Assembly (NCBI GenBank): GCA_009838645.1
Contig: VXRC01000004.1
Location: 62,001 to 126,000, forward strand
Length of the DNA: 64,000 bases
Direction of reading: 5' to 3'
Source: Gemmatimonadota bacterium
GTDB lineage: Bacteria > JAAXHH01
The notes beneath the pieces were generated by a model. That model had not been told where the DNA came from and made no database searches. It saw nothing but the letters and a program-made list of their open reading frames with translations. Within the stretch, counting starts at the first letter, position 1; every line of letters begins with the position of its first letter. Both the position numbers and the translations under genes were made by a program. This document shows positions 1 to 7,717 of this stretch, piece by piece.

Positions 1-293
1 GAGCCGAACCAGTCGGTGAGCGGCGGGGTCAGGAACAGCGCCACCACGGAGACCACGACGCCGGCCGTGGTGATGATCTTCCCGATCAGCAGGGTGGTGA
101 AAAGGCGTTCCTGGTTGTCCAGCCACCGGGTAACGCGGCTGGACTGTCCGCCCTCGTGGGCGGCCTTGAGTTCCTGGAGCGTGTTTTTAGGCAGGCTGGA
201 AAACGCGGATTCCGCTCCGGTCAGGAGCATGGCGTAGAGGGTGCACCCAATGAGGACAAGCCATTCGACCAATAGGGGAATGTCGTCATCCAC
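1..293 (-). CDS. CorC/HlyC-type (CNNM/DUF21) membrane protein, N-terminal part only
   Basis: The first 97 codons of a gene that runs off the left edge. The GTG start at 293-291 overlaps the ybeY stop codon by 8 nt, which suggests translational coupling. Residues 5-24 form a hydrophobic helix, followed by AESAFSSL (27-34) and then LDNQERLFTTLLIGK leading into a second membrane segment. This layout is typical of the DUF21/CNNM domain of HlyC/CorC family proteins, thought to act in divalent cation (Mg/Co) transport. The phoH-ybeY-corC order matches the ybeZYX operon of many bacteria. CBS and CorC_HlyC domains would lie outside the window and cannot be checked. Confidence 0.8.
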   Translation of the reverse strand, partial: MDDDIPLLVEWLVLIGCTLYAMLLTGAESAFSSLPKNTLQELKAAHEGGQSSRVTRWLDNQERLFTTLLIGKIITTAGVVVSVVALFLTPPLTDWFG

Positions 294-864
294 AACGTTT
301 TTCTCCTACTTGACCTTCCGGAATCCCGCGGTCAGCCTGGCCGGCCTGAGTGGCCTGGTCGGCCAGTACGGCCTGAGTGGCCTGGTTGGCCAGTACGGCC
401 TGAGTGGCCTGGTCGGCCAGTACGGCTTGGTCGGCCCGGGCAGCCGCATCCGCGGAATAGACCTGTTCCTTTTCCCGCATCACTTTGCGCTGCGAAGCGG
501 TGTGGTGGTCATATCCCAGCAGGTGCAGGCACCCATGGACCACGAGCCGGTGCAACTCGTCGTCCAGGGACACGTGATGACGGGCGGCCTGGTCCCGGGC
601 CCGGTCGACGGATACGTACACGTCGCCCAGGGTTTCTCCTTCGGATCCGGGATCGTCGTCCATTCCGAACGACAGCACGTCCGTCGCGCGATCCAGATGG
701 CGGTACTTGTGATTCAACTTCCGGATATAGGGGTCATCGACCAGTATCACGGTCACGGCCGCACGATCCCGGCCTTCGCCCCAGAGTACCCGGCAGACTG
801 CGGTCCACATCGCCTCGCGCGGGATGTCCGGCGCGGGCAGGACGGTCTCGATCTCGATATTCAA
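286..864 (-). CDS. ybeY: Endoribonuclease YbeY with a repeat-built C-terminal tail
   Basis: A 192-residue zinc-dependent single-strand endoribonuclease, known in the family to act in 16S rRNA 3'-end maturation and ribosome quality control. The zinc site HGCLHLLGYDH and the conserved DVLSF segment are present. The family normally ends about 150 residues in, shortly after the zinc motif. Here about 45 extra residues follow, built from a nine-residue repeat containing ADQATQA, which comes from the 27-bp DNA repeat at 343-423. The gene lies 18 nt downstream of phoH and overlaps the next gene, so all three are probably co-transcribed. The core function is secure; the role of the tail is unknown. 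Confidence 0.95.
   Translation of the reverse strand: MNIEIETVLPAPDIPREAMWTAVCRVLWGEGRDRAAVTVILVDDPYIRKLNHKYRHLDRATDVLSFGMDDDPGSEGETLGDVYVSVDRARDQAARHHVSLDDELHRLVVHGCLHLLGYDHHTASQRKVMREKEQVYSADAAARADQAVLADQATQAVLANQATQAVLADQATQAGQADRGIPEGQVGEKRCG
343..436. repeat. 27-bp tandem repeat (3 copies plus partial) inside ybeY
   Basis: Copies at 343-369, 370-396 and 397-423, then a partial copy. Each 27-bp unit is itself three related 9-mers (for example ggcctggtc). The copies differ at very few positions and keep the ybeY reading frame. Confidence 0.95.
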
Positions 865-882
865 GTGTCGTCGCGGGTGGAA

Positions 883-1848
883 TTACGGGTTTTCATGGCG
901 TTCATAGGCCTTGATGATGTCCTGGACGAGCCGGTGCCTGACCACGTCCGTCTCCGTCAGGTACACGAAGGAGATCCCGCGGATGTCCGCGAGCACTTCC
1001 TGCACGTGCACCAGTCCGGAAACCTTTTCCTCGGGCAAGTCGATCTGGGTGATGTCCCCCGTGATGATCGCCTTGGAGTTCGCGCCCAGGCGGGTCAGGA
1101 ACATCTTCATCTGCGCGGTCGTCGTGTTCTGGGCTTCGTCGAGTATGACGAAGGCGTTGTTCAGCGTACGGCCGCGCATGTACGCCATGGCGATGATTTC
1201 TATGGTCCCGTCTTCGATGAGCCGCCCGGCCTTGTGGTTCGGGATCATGTCGTGCAGCGCGTCGTAGAGCGGCTTCAGGTACGGGTCCACTTTTTCCCGC
1301 GGGTCGCCGGGCAGAAAGCCGAGACTCTCACCCGCTTCAACGGCCGGCCGCGCCAGCACGATCCGGTCGACTTCCCCGTGGCGGAGGGCCGAGATGGCCA
1401 TGGCGACGGCCAGGTAGGTCTTCCCCGTGCCCGCGGGGCCGATGGAGAAGACGATATCGCACTTGCGGACCTGGTCCACGTAATTCTGCTGATTGGGACT
1501 CCGTGCCTGGATCCGTTCCCGCCGGGAGAGCACGTCGATGGACTCGCCGTACCCCGATCCCTGGCCTTCGTCGCTTTTCGTCCCGGTGCGTGTCGCCCGG
1601 ATGATGTCGTCCACTTCCTTCGTGCGGCCCTGCTGGACGGACTTGATCATCTCGCGCAGCACACGGGTGATCTGCCTTACCTCTTCCGCCTTGCCCGTGA
1701 TCACGACCTCTTCGCCCCGGGCGGTGATTTTGGCGTCGAATTCGCTTTCGATGGCGCGCAGCCTGGAGTCAAACTGGCCGTAGAGCGCGAGGGGATCGAT
1801 GCCCTTGGCCGACAGGCGTTGCGTAACCGTGTTTTTCAATGATGGCAT
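883..1848 (-). CDS. phoH: PhoH family ATPase (PhoH/YbeZ)
   Basis: A 321-residue PhoH-type P-loop protein with a KH-like N-terminal region (about 1-80) and an NTPase domain. Walker A is GPAGTGKT (137-144), Walker B is VILDEAQN (234-241), and the family signature TGDITQIDLP follows. YbeZ proteins are RNA-related ATPases that work with YbeY, encoded directly downstream here. The chosen ATG lies about 85 nt after the transcription start predicted from the promoter at 1941-1969. No strong Shine-Dalgarno sequence is visible before this start, so a slightly different start cannot be excluded. Confidence 0.95.
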   Translation of the reverse strand: MPSLKNTVTQRLSAKGIDPLALYGQFDSRLRAIESEFDAKITARGEEVVITGKAEEVRQITRVLREMIKSVQQGRTKEVDDIIRATRTGTKSDEGQGSGYGESIDVLSRRERIQARSPNQQNYVDQVRKCDIVFSIGPAGTGKTYLAVAMAISALRHGEVDRIVLARPAVEAGESLGFLPGDPREKVDPYLKPLYDALHDMIPNHKAGRLIEDGTIEIIAMAYMRGRTLNNAFVILDEAQNTTTAQMKMFLTRLGANSKAIITGDITQIDLPEEKVSGLVHVQEVLADIRGISFVYLTETDVVRHRLVQDIIKAYERHENP

Positions 1849-1940
1849 ATATTGGAAGGTCGATGCTTGTACGGTGCGATTCGCCGGCCTGTTCCGATTG
1901 TCCGGTCAGGCCGCGCTTTCGCCACGTTTTCCGTAAGTAA

Positions 1941-1969
1941 AATCTAACGTTAAAGCCGGTTCGTGTCAA
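1941..1969 (-). promoter_or_regulatory. Sigma-70-type promoter for phoH-ybeY-corC
   Basis: Read on the minus strand: TTGACA (1969-1964), 17-bp spacer, TAGATT (1946-1941). The -35 box overlaps the stop codon of the DUF402 gene. Predicted transcription starts near 1933. Confidence 0.7.
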
Positions 1970-2478
1970 GCGTATTCCGAATGCGATTCGATGCCGAGGC
2001 GGTCGAGCAATGCGTCGAAGTCCTCCATGATCCGGTGTATGCCGCGCCGGACTTCCGCGGCGGAAGTTCTGATGCGATCCGCCGTCTGCCCGTCGATGAG
2101 CCCGTCGTCGCTGGCCTGTTGCAGTTCATCCTCGTCCAGCACCCGACAGCCGCCGTCCGGGTAGAACCAAAGGTCCAGCAACTGGTCGTCGTATTCCACG
2201 CGGTCCAGTCCGATCCGCACGCCGTCGCACAGGTGCACGTAATGCCCGACGAGGCGGCCGCCGGGTCCAATCATCTTCCAGAGGATGTACGGAAGCCCCT
2301 CCTCGTAGTACGCCAATGTCAGCGTGCCTGCGGGGATCCGGATGTCACCCTGGCTGTACGGCCGGTCGGACCGGTAGGAGATGACCATGCGGCTGCCGCC
2401 GCGGTGCAGCAGGCCGCACTGGAAGGACTGGTCGGGCTTGCCCGGGTTATGCTTGATTTCCGTAATGGTGGCGGCCAT
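1966..2478 (-). CDS. DUF402 domain protein
   Basis: A 170-residue protein with the DUF402 hallmark YDDQLLDLWFYPDGG followed by VLDEDEL, as in FomD-like and Staphylococcus Ntdp-type nucleoside di/triphosphatases. The acidic residues of this stretch bind divalent metal in characterised relatives. No signal peptide or membrane segment is seen. It starts 7 nt after the thioredoxin-like gene and is probably co-transcribed with it. Its stop codon overlaps the -35 box of the phoH promoter. Phosphatase activity is inferred from the family; the true substrate is unknown. Confidence 0.75.
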   Translation of the reverse strand: MAATITEIKHNPGKPDQSFQCGLLHRGGSRMVISYRSDRPYSQGDIRIPAGTLTLAYYEEGLPYILWKMIGPGGRLVGHYVHLCDGVRIGLDRVEYDDQLLDLWFYPDGGCRVLDEDELQQASDDGLIDGQTADRIRTSAAEVRRGIHRIMEDFDALLDRLGIESHSEYA

Positions 2479-2485
2479 GGAAGGG

Positions 2486-3013
2486 CTACGCGATCCGTTC
2501 GAGGACGTCGCGGATCTCCGTGACGAGTGGGCCGTTTCCGTTCTGCCGGTACCAGGACCGGATGCGCGGGTAGATGTCCTCCATGGGGATCCTGCCCTTG
2601 TTGTCCCGCATGATCGCCTGGCACGCCTCGGGACGCGGTCCCCACCTGGCCAGTTCGTTCCGGTCGGCGTCCATGAAGACCAGGTAGGGAATGGCCTTCG
2701 AGCCGTCGGTGAGATAGCGGTCCATGATGTCCAGGTTCTCGTCCCGGCGGAAGATGCGGTACGCGATGGCCGGGCTGCCCTCCAGCATGCGGATGATGGG
2801 CGGGAGGCTCTGTACCACGTCGCCGCACCAGTCCTCCGCGAGGATCAGCACCTTCACGGGTGTTTCGATGGCGGCGAAGAAACCGGCGTCCTCCCCTTCT
2901 AAAGTGAATTTGTCGTAATTATCATGGAATCGTTCGAGATTCTTCTCGCTGTTCCTCATGTAGTCGTCCCACAGGAATCCCGAGGCGAATCGTTCTTCGG
3001 AAACTACGGACAT
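2486..3013 (-). CDS. Thioredoxin-fold protein (Thioredoxin_9 type)
   Basis: A 175-residue cytosolic protein starting MSVVSEERF. The ATG at 3013 is preceded by CTGGAGACGCC; the open frame extends further upstream only into the repeat-rich gap. The segment LAEDWCGDVVQSLP aligns with the thioredoxin active-site helix, but only the first active-site Cys is kept (WCGDV), as in the Thioredoxin_9 family. A cis-Pro-type segment (AIPYLVFMD) follows. The family lacks a defined substrate and is often called general thioredoxin family protein. Next gene downstream is the DUF402 protein, 7 nt away. Confidence 0.75.
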   Translation of the reverse strand: MSVVSEERFASGFLWDDYMRNSEKNLERFHDNYDKFTLEGEDAGFFAAIETPVKVLILAEDWCGDVVQSLPPIIRMLEGSPAIAYRIFRRDENLDIMDRYLTDGSKAIPYLVFMDADRNELARWGPRPEACQAIMRDNKGRIPMEDIYPRIRSWYRQNGNGPLVTEIRDVLERIA

Positions 3014-3035
3014 GGCGTCTCCAGGCTGTTTCGAG

Positions 3036-3106
3036 GTTGACTTGGACGGGTTGACTTGGACGGGTTGGCTGGACCGGACCGGTTGACGGGACCGGACGGT
3101 CAGGCG
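3036..3106. repeat. Intergenic 14-bp and related tandem repeats
   Basis: Two exact 14-bp copies (gttgacttggacgg, 3036-3049 and 3050-3063) followed by degenerate copies with ggaccgg cores. They fill most of the gap between the nitroreductase and thioredoxin-like genes. Confidence 0.85.
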
Positions 3107-3666
3107 AACCACTCGGTCCGTTCGGCGGCGGGCACTCTTTTCTGGGCGGGGACCTGCGCGGGATAGCCGGTGTAGAGGAATCCGACGATCTCTTCTTCCC
3201 CGGCGTCGATCTTCAGCAGTTCCAGCGTATCCGGGTCCCGTATCAGCCCTCCCGTGCTCCACTGCATGCCGATGCCCTCTTCCCAGGCGGCCAGGGCGAT
3301 ATTGTGTATGGCGCAACAGGTTGCCGCGTAATCCTCCCGGGCGCGAAAGGCGTCCGCGTCTTTCTTGCAGACCACGCCGATGATCACGGGCTTGGACATG
3401 ATCTTGGCATAGCCCTTCTCCGTAGCCTTCCGCAGGATGCCGGAATCGTCCGACTTCGTCTTTTCCCGCTGGATCCTGCAGTAGATATTCGCCAGGGTCT
3501 CCTTGGTCTTCCCGGTGACGACCAGGAAGCGCCAGGGTTCCGTCAGCTTGTGGTTCGGCGCCCAGACGGCGGTTTCGAGCACGCGGGCGATCACTTCCCG
3601 GGGGACCGGTTCCGGCTTGAATTCGTAAATCGATCGTCTGTTACGGATCGTATCGAATACGGACAT
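3100..3666 (-). CDS. Nitroreductase family protein (FMN-dependent)
   Basis: A 188-residue protein of the NADH:FMN oxidoreductase/nitroreductase fold. It has the N-terminal RNRRSIYEFKPEPVP motif that contacts FMN phosphate, APNHKLTEPWRF, and the C-terminal VGFLYTGYPA segment. Length and the simple single-domain layout resemble the YdjA-type subgroup. It would reduce nitro or quinone-like compounds with NAD(P)H; the physiological substrate cannot be told from sequence. It is the first of three minus-strand genes (nitroreductase, thioredoxin-like, DUF402). The gap to the next gene holds tandem repeats. Confidence 0.88.
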   Translation of the reverse strand: MSVFDTIRNRRSIYEFKPEPVPREVIARVLETAVWAPNHKLTEPWRFLVVTGKTKETLANIYCRIQREKTKSDDSGILRKATEKGYAKIMSKPVIIGVVCKKDADAFRAREDYAATCCAIHNIALAAWEEGIGMQWSTGGLIRDPDTLELLKIDAGEEEIVGFLYTGYPAQVPAQKRVPAAERTEWFA

Positions 3667-3701
3667 GTGATTAGATGTCGACCGTTGCCTCTCGACGCAA
3701 G

Positions 3702-3953
3702 CTACTCACGGATGGACTCTTCCACCTGGATCGGCTCCACCTGGATCAGCTCGTCCTCACGCGATGCGCTGGTCAGCCTGGTCTGCCTGGTCTGCATGGT
3801 CTGCCCGGACAGCCCGGTCAGCACCGAGCCGCCGTGAGCGCAGCTTCCGCATCCCTTCCGGTCCCGGGAGGTGAACTGCCGGGTGAAGGTGCGCAAGACA
3901 AACGCGGCCGCGACGCCCACGATTATAGCGACGAACAGGGTTTGAATGTCCAT
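3702..3953 (-). CDS. FeoB-associated Cys-rich membrane protein
   Basis: An 83-residue small protein with one N-terminal membrane helix (about residues 5-22) and a GCGSC motif soon after it. This is the layout of the FeoB-associated Cys-rich family, which stands in for FeoC in many genomes. It follows feoB with an 88-nt gap, as expected. The C-terminal 40 residues are not conserved in type: they come from a 9-bp repeat (3769-3824) and a 15-bp repeat near 3723-3751. The Cys cluster may bind iron or sense redox; this is inferred from family and context. Confidence 0.75.
   Translation of the reverse strand: MDIQTLFVAIIVGVAAAFVLRTFTRQFTSRDRKGCGSCAHGGSVLTGLSGQTMQTRQTRLTSASREDELIQVEPIQVEESIRE
3723..3826. 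repeat. 9-bp and 15-bp tandem repeats in the FeoB-associated gene
   Basis: Forward-strand 9-mers such as ctggtctgc repeat across 3769-3824, next to a duplicated cacctggatc segment (3723-3751). Both stay in frame with the minus-strand gene. Confidence 0.85.
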
Positions 3954-3983
3954 GATAGCAAGATAATGGCGGACGGGTCAAAT

Positions 3984-4041
3984 GCCAAGCGGTCCGACGG
4001 CTGCCAGGTGGTCCGGCGACTGTCAGGCGGTCCGACGGCGG
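3984..4041. repeat. Degenerate ggtccg repeats between feoB and its Cys-rich partner
   Basis: Several copies of a gcggtccgacggc-like unit separated by related sequence fill most of the 88-nt gap. Confidence 0.7.
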
Positions 4042-6333
4042 TTATCCGTACCCCAGGAGCAATCCCCCCTGGTAGACGACCAGGGACCCCACGTAGGCCA
4101 GGGCCGTCATGTACAGGACCATGACGATGGGCCACTTCCAGCCGTTGGTCTCCCGTTTCACGATGGCTACCGTGGCCATGCACTGGCAGGCCAGCGCGAA
4201 AAACACCATGAGCGATACGGCGACCAGCGGCGTATAGACCCGTTCGCCCGTCGCGGGATCCACCTCGCTTCGCAGCGAGGACCTCAGATCGACCGAGGTC
4301 TCATCGGCCTCCTCCACGTTGTATATCGTGGCCATGGTGCTGACCAGCACTTCCCGGGCGACAAAGGAGGTGATCAGGCCGATGCCCACCTTCCAGTCGA
4401 ACCCGAGCGGCTCGATGGCCGGTTCGATCAGCTGGCCGAGCTGGCCGGCGTAGCTCTGCTGTATGCGTGCCCTGGACGACAGGTCGTCATATGCGTCGGG
4501 TTGCGGATAGGACGCCAGGAACCAGAGGACGACTGATATGGCGAGGATGATCTGGCCCGCCTCCGTCACGAAGACCCTGGCCCGTTCGAACATCTGCAGG
4601 AGCACCCACTTCAGGGAGGGCCGCCGGTAGGGCGGCAGTTCCATGACGAAACTCGTGGGAACGGCATCCCTCATGAAAAACCGCTTGAACACCAGTGCGG
4701 CGCCGATGGCGACGACGATCCCGAAAATGTACATGGAGAACAGCATAAGCCCCTGCAGCGTGAACACGCCCAGAATCGTCATGGACGGGAAGAACGCGCC
4801 GATCAACAGGATGTACACGGGCAGGCGGGCGCTGCAACTCATCAGCGGCGCGATCATGATGGTGATGAGACGGTCCTTCCAGTTCTTGATCGTTCGGGTC
4901 GCCATGATGCCGGGAATCGCACAGGCAAAGGACGAAAGCAGCGGCATGACCGAATGGCCGGACAGTCCCATGCTCTTCATGAACCGGTCCATGATGAAGG
5001 CGACGCGGGCCATGTAGCCCGTATCCTCGAGCAGGGCCAGGAAGAAGAAGAGGAAGAGGATCTGCGGGAGGAAGACCAGCACGGCGCCCACGCCGGCGAT
5101 GACGCCGTCCACCAGCAGGTCCCGCAGCATGCCGGCGGGCAGGAACTGGTAGACGAAGGCGCCCAGGGCGGCGATCCCGTCCTCGATGAGCGTCATGGGC
5201 GCTTCGGCCCAGGAGAATATGGACTGGAAGACCAGCGCGAACACGGCCAGGACGATGACCGGTCCGGCAATCCGGTGGGTGAATGCGCGGTCCAGCCGGA
5301 CGCTCAGGCTGTCCTGGACATCCCGGTCCTCCCGAACGACCCTGGAATAGAGATCGTCGATCTGGTCATACCGCAGGATGGTCTCCAGCATCCGCCAGGG
5401 AACCTGCAACTCGTCGAGCCTGCCCCGCGTCTGCTCCACGATGCGTTTCAGGTCTTCCTTGCAGGAGGGGTCCTGGCGGCCGACCATCCACGTCTGCAGC
5501 GCCTGGTCGCTCGAAGTCACGCGCAACGCTTCAGAGGTCTGCGCCACCTCGTTCAGGTTCGTATGTTCTCCGAACCACGCCGCCGCGGGTGCGAGCGCCT
5601 CGTCGAGCAAACCGCCCAGCAGCCGCCTCCGCGGAAACCGTTCGGCAAAGGAAACCCTGGGCGATGGCGGGGCCGGCCTGGTCGTATCGGTCGAATCGGC
5701 CTCGGCATCTTCGGTCGAACCGGCCGGCCGGGCAACTCCGGCCGACGTGTCCTCAGCCTCTCCGGCCGGCCGGGCATCCCGATCCACCGGACCGATCTGG
5801 TCGAACATCATCCGCCGCAGTTCGTCTATGCCCTGTTGGCGGGAAGCGACCACCGGAACGATCGGTACCTGCAACTGTTCGGACAGGGCGTCCAGGTCGA
5901 TGTGGACGCCGCTGCTGACGGCGTTGTCCATCATGTTCATGGCCACGGCGACGGGGATGCCGAGGTCGATGAGCTGGGTGACCAGGTAGAGGTTCCGGTT
6001 GAGGTTCGAGGCGTCCGCCACGACCACGATGAGGCGGATGTCCAGGTCCTCTTCCGCCTCCCCGATCAGCACCTCCCGTGCGATGGAATCGTCGAGGGAT
6101 TTCGGGGTAAGGCTGTACATCCCCGGCATGTCGTGCAGGCGAAGCGTAGCGCCGTCCGGCCCCGTCACGATGCCCGTCTTCTTCTCAACGGTCACGCCGG
6201 GATAGTTGCCCGTTTTCTGACGAAGCCCGGTCAACGAATTGAAAACGGACGTCTTGCCGGTGTTCGGGTTGCCGACGAGGAGCACGTCGATGACGGATCT
6301 GCGGGTTTCGGAAGTCCCGGTGGTTTCGGTCAT
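4042..6333 (-). CDS. feoB: Ferrous iron transport GTPase FeoB
   Basis: A 763-residue inner-membrane Fe(II) transporter. The G domain has G1 GNPNTGKT (21-28), G3 DMPG (68-71) and G4 NMMD (133-136). It is followed by a helical domain and a polytopic membrane region with conserved GYMARVAFIMDR and ACAIPGIMATR segments. Residues about 184-225, between the G domain and the rest, are a Pro/Ala/Asp-rich linker encoded by repetitive ggccggccggg-type DNA. The ATG at 6333 overlaps the stop of a 22-codon relic ORF (ATATGA), suggesting coupled translation from pepSY. The Cys-rich partner follows. Confidence 0.97.
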   Translation of the reverse strand: MTETTGTSETRRSVIDVLLVGNPNTGKTSVFNSLTGLRQKTGNYPGVTVEKKTGIVTGPDGATLRLHDMPGMYSLTPKSLDDSIAREVLIGEAEEDLDIRLIVVVADASNLNRNLYLVTQLIDLGIPVAVAMNMMDNAVSSGVHIDLDALSEQLQVPIVPVVASRQQGIDELRRMMFDQIGPVDRDARPAGEAEDTSAGVARPAGSTEDAEADSTDTTRPAPPSPRVSFAERFPRRRLLGGLLDEALAPAAAWFGEHTNLNEVAQTSEALRVTSSDQALQTWMVGRQDPSCKEDLKRIVEQTRGRLDELQVPWRMLETILRYDQIDDLYSRVVREDRDVQDSLSVRLDRAFTHRIAGPVIVLAVFALVFQSIFSWAEAPMTLIEDGIAALGAFVYQFLPAGMLRDLLVDGVIAGVGAVLVFLPQILFLFFFLALLEDTGYMARVAFIMDRFMKSMGLSGHSVMPLLSSFACAIPGIMATRTIKNWKDRLITIMIAPLMSCSARLPVYILLIGAFFPSMTILGVFTLQGLMLFSMYIFGIVVAIGAALVFKRFFMRDAVPTSFVMELPPYRRPSLKWVLLQMFERARVFVTEAGQIILAISVVLWFLASYPQPDAYDDLSSRARIQQSYAGQLGQLIEPAIEPLGFDWKVGIGLITSFVAREVLVSTMATIYNVEEADETSVDLRSSLRSEVDPATGERVYTPLVAVSLMVFFALACQCMATVAIVKRETNGWKWPIVMVLYMTALAYVGSLVVYQGGLLLGYG
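5655..5790. repeat. Repetitive linker DNA inside feoB
   Basis: Degenerate repeats with ggccggccgggca and ggtcgaa cores encode the low-complexity linker between the FeoB G domain and the helical and membrane parts. Confidence 0.7.
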
Positions 6334-6398
6334 ATGGAAAACCCGTGGTATTCCCTGTTGGCCCGGTCGACGATCTGAGGCTGGAATGCAAGCAGCAT
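6330..6398 (-). pseudogene. 22-codon PepSY-derived relic ORF bridging pepSY and feoB
   Basis: An ATG at 6398 overlaps the pepSY stop (TGATG), and a TGA at 6332-6330 overlaps the feoB ATG. The short product contains FQPQIVD and ANREY, the same words found near residues 34-50 of the PepSY protein just upstream (copy at about 7402-7462). It looks like the remnant of a duplicated pepSY 5' end. It may now serve as a coupling peptide for feoB translation; that role is inference. Confidence 0.7.
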
Positions 6399-7543
6399 CA
6401 CGTCTCGTGTTTCAGGGTGTCTCTATACCGCTGTAATCTTCTCCATGAAAGGGACAGCCCCGTCCAAACCATGATGACGGCACCGAAGGTCGCAAGGCCG
6501 GCGATCAGTTGACCCGGCCATCCGCCGGCCTCGCCCGTATGAATCCAGCGCAGCCACGTCCGGACCTGGCGGCCGAGGTTCTCGCCGGTAAACGGCACCC
6601 AGTCGATGACCCGGGCGTCCTGGGTCGATACGGTCAGCGTCGAACGCATCAGCGGTATGCGATTGTCCATTTCCGATATCGACAGCGTAGTCGTCTTCGA
6701 CCCATCCTTCGGCAGATTCAGCGTGATGTACGCCCACCCGGGTACCTGGGCGCGTGCGGCGTCTATGAAGGACCCGAGTGGCGCAATATGCGAGTCCGGC
6801 TGTTCGTCCTTCGGAATCGACGGATCCGTTTCGGTCGCCGATGACCGTGGCCCCGGCTCGGTACCGGTCAGCGTGTAGACCAGGTCTCCCGCCCACCGGT
6901 ATGAAATCACGACCCCGCTCAGCGTAATCAGGAACAGGGCGGGAAGGCACCAGAAGCCGACCGAACTGTGCCAGTTGAAATCACGGCTCCTGCCCTTGAT
7001 CCTGAAGTTCGGAAAAGCAATGGCCTTGAACGACTTTAAAGTCCACCTGCGAGGCCACCAAATATAGAACCCCGTGACGGTCAACAGGCAGAAGGCCAGG
7101 TTGCCGGCGCCCGTTACCGCACGGGCGACCGACCTGTTCTCGCCCTCCGCGCCGAACCAGCGGTGCCAATACATGATCTCCCGGAGGAAATCGCGTACGG
7201 CCTCGTTTCCCGGTCCCCGGACTTCGGCCGTAAAGGGATCGACATACACCGTCTTTGTACGTCCGAAGCGAACGACATAAGCCCTGTCCGGATCCGACCG
7301 GAGGGTAATGGACGTCGGTTCGGTGTCCGTTTCAACGCTTCTTACCGCCATCAGCAAGGCGTCAAGTTCCAAGCTCTGGGCGCCTGGGTAGGGAGGTTGG
7401 ACCGTGTTGTATTCCCTGTTCGCCCAGTCAACGATCTGAGGCTGGAAGGTGAGTAGCACGCCGGTCACGGACATCATCAGAATGACCGCGCCGGCGACGA
7501 CGCCCGACGAAAGATGCAGCCAGAACAGGCATTTCCGAAACAT
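6398..7543 (-). CDS. PepSY-domain membrane protein, iron-associated
   Basis: A 381-residue inner-membrane protein. The ATG at 7543 is chosen because ACCGGGGG precedes it and because MFRKCLFWLHLSSGVVAG opens a typical N-terminal membrane helix; the upstream extension to 7657 is not family-like. Further helices include the GFYIWWPR segment and a C-terminal pair. This is the PepSY-associated TM family, which includes reductases used in siderophore or ferric iron uptake. It sits between feoA and feoB, so a role as ferric reductase feeding Fe(II) to FeoB is reasonable inference. Confidence 0.88.
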   Translation of the reverse strand: MFRKCLFWLHLSSGVVAGAVILMMSVTGVLLTFQPQIVDWANREYNTVQPPYPGAQSLELDALLMAVRSVETDTEPTSITLRSDPDRAYVVRFGRTKTVYVDPFTAEVRGPGNEAVRDFLREIMYWHRWFGAEGENRSVARAVTGAGNLAFCLLTVTGFYIWWPRRWTLKSFKAIAFPNFRIKGRSRDFNWHSSVGFWCLPALFLITLSGVVISYRWAGDLVYTLTGTEPGPRSSATETDPSIPKDEQPDSHIAPLGSFIDAARAQVPGWAYITLNLPKDGSKTTTLSISEMDNRIPLMRSTLTVSTQDARVIDWVPFTGENLGRQVRTWLRWIHTGEAGGWPGQLIAGLATFGAVIMVWTGLSLSWRRLQRYRDTLKHET

Positions 7544-7570
7544 TGAACAACCCCCGGTATACCGTTGGAT

Positions 7571-7599
7571 TTGACAGTGGCAACCAGGGGGTGTATATT
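7571..7599 (+). promoter_or_regulatory. Near-consensus promoter for a candidate small RNA
   Basis: TTGACA (7571-7576), 17-bp spacer, TATATT (7594-7599), on the strand opposite the iron genes. No plus-strand gene follows. Initiation is predicted near 7606. Confidence 0.7.
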
Positions 7600-7605
7600 C
7601 CCTAA

Positions 7606-7703
7606 TAAGGCCGGGATCGGAAAGTACGCGCCATGTGTACGAATCCCCCTGGTCCAAGGACTATCGGGGAGAGCCAGCCAGCCGAACCGATAGTCCTTTT
7701 TTT
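7606..7703 (+). ncRNA. Candidate 98-nt small RNA, antisense to the feoA-pepSY gap
   Basis: It starts just after a near-consensus promoter and ends in a strong intrinsic terminator. A hairpin region is visible inside: GGGAT pairs with ATCCC around a GTAC/GTAC stem. The whole transcript is complementary to the intercistronic mRNA upstream of the pepSY start codon. A 9-bp inverted repeat (7583-7591 with 7645-7653) also allows a large stem on either strand, so a minus-strand structured leader of pepSY is the alternative reading. It does not resemble SRP RNA, 6S RNA or tmRNA that I recognise. Confidence 0.55.
7656..7703 (+). terminator. Intrinsic terminator of the candidate small RNA
   Basis: A 12-bp perfect stem, AAGGACTATCGG (7656-7667) with CCGATAGTCCTT (7687-7698), followed by a run of T. 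On the minus strand the hairpin is preceded, not followed, by the homopolymer run, so it should act only on plus-strand transcripts. Confidence 0.85.
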
Positions 7704-7717
7704 ATTTCCTTACCAGT

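Noticed and set aside
343-436. CRISPR array
   Set aside because: Repeats here and elsewhere are contiguous, without unique spacers, and no cas gene is present.
241-1842. 533-codon plus-strand open frame
   Set aside because: Shadow of ybeY and phoH on the opposite strand; composition has no protein-family features.
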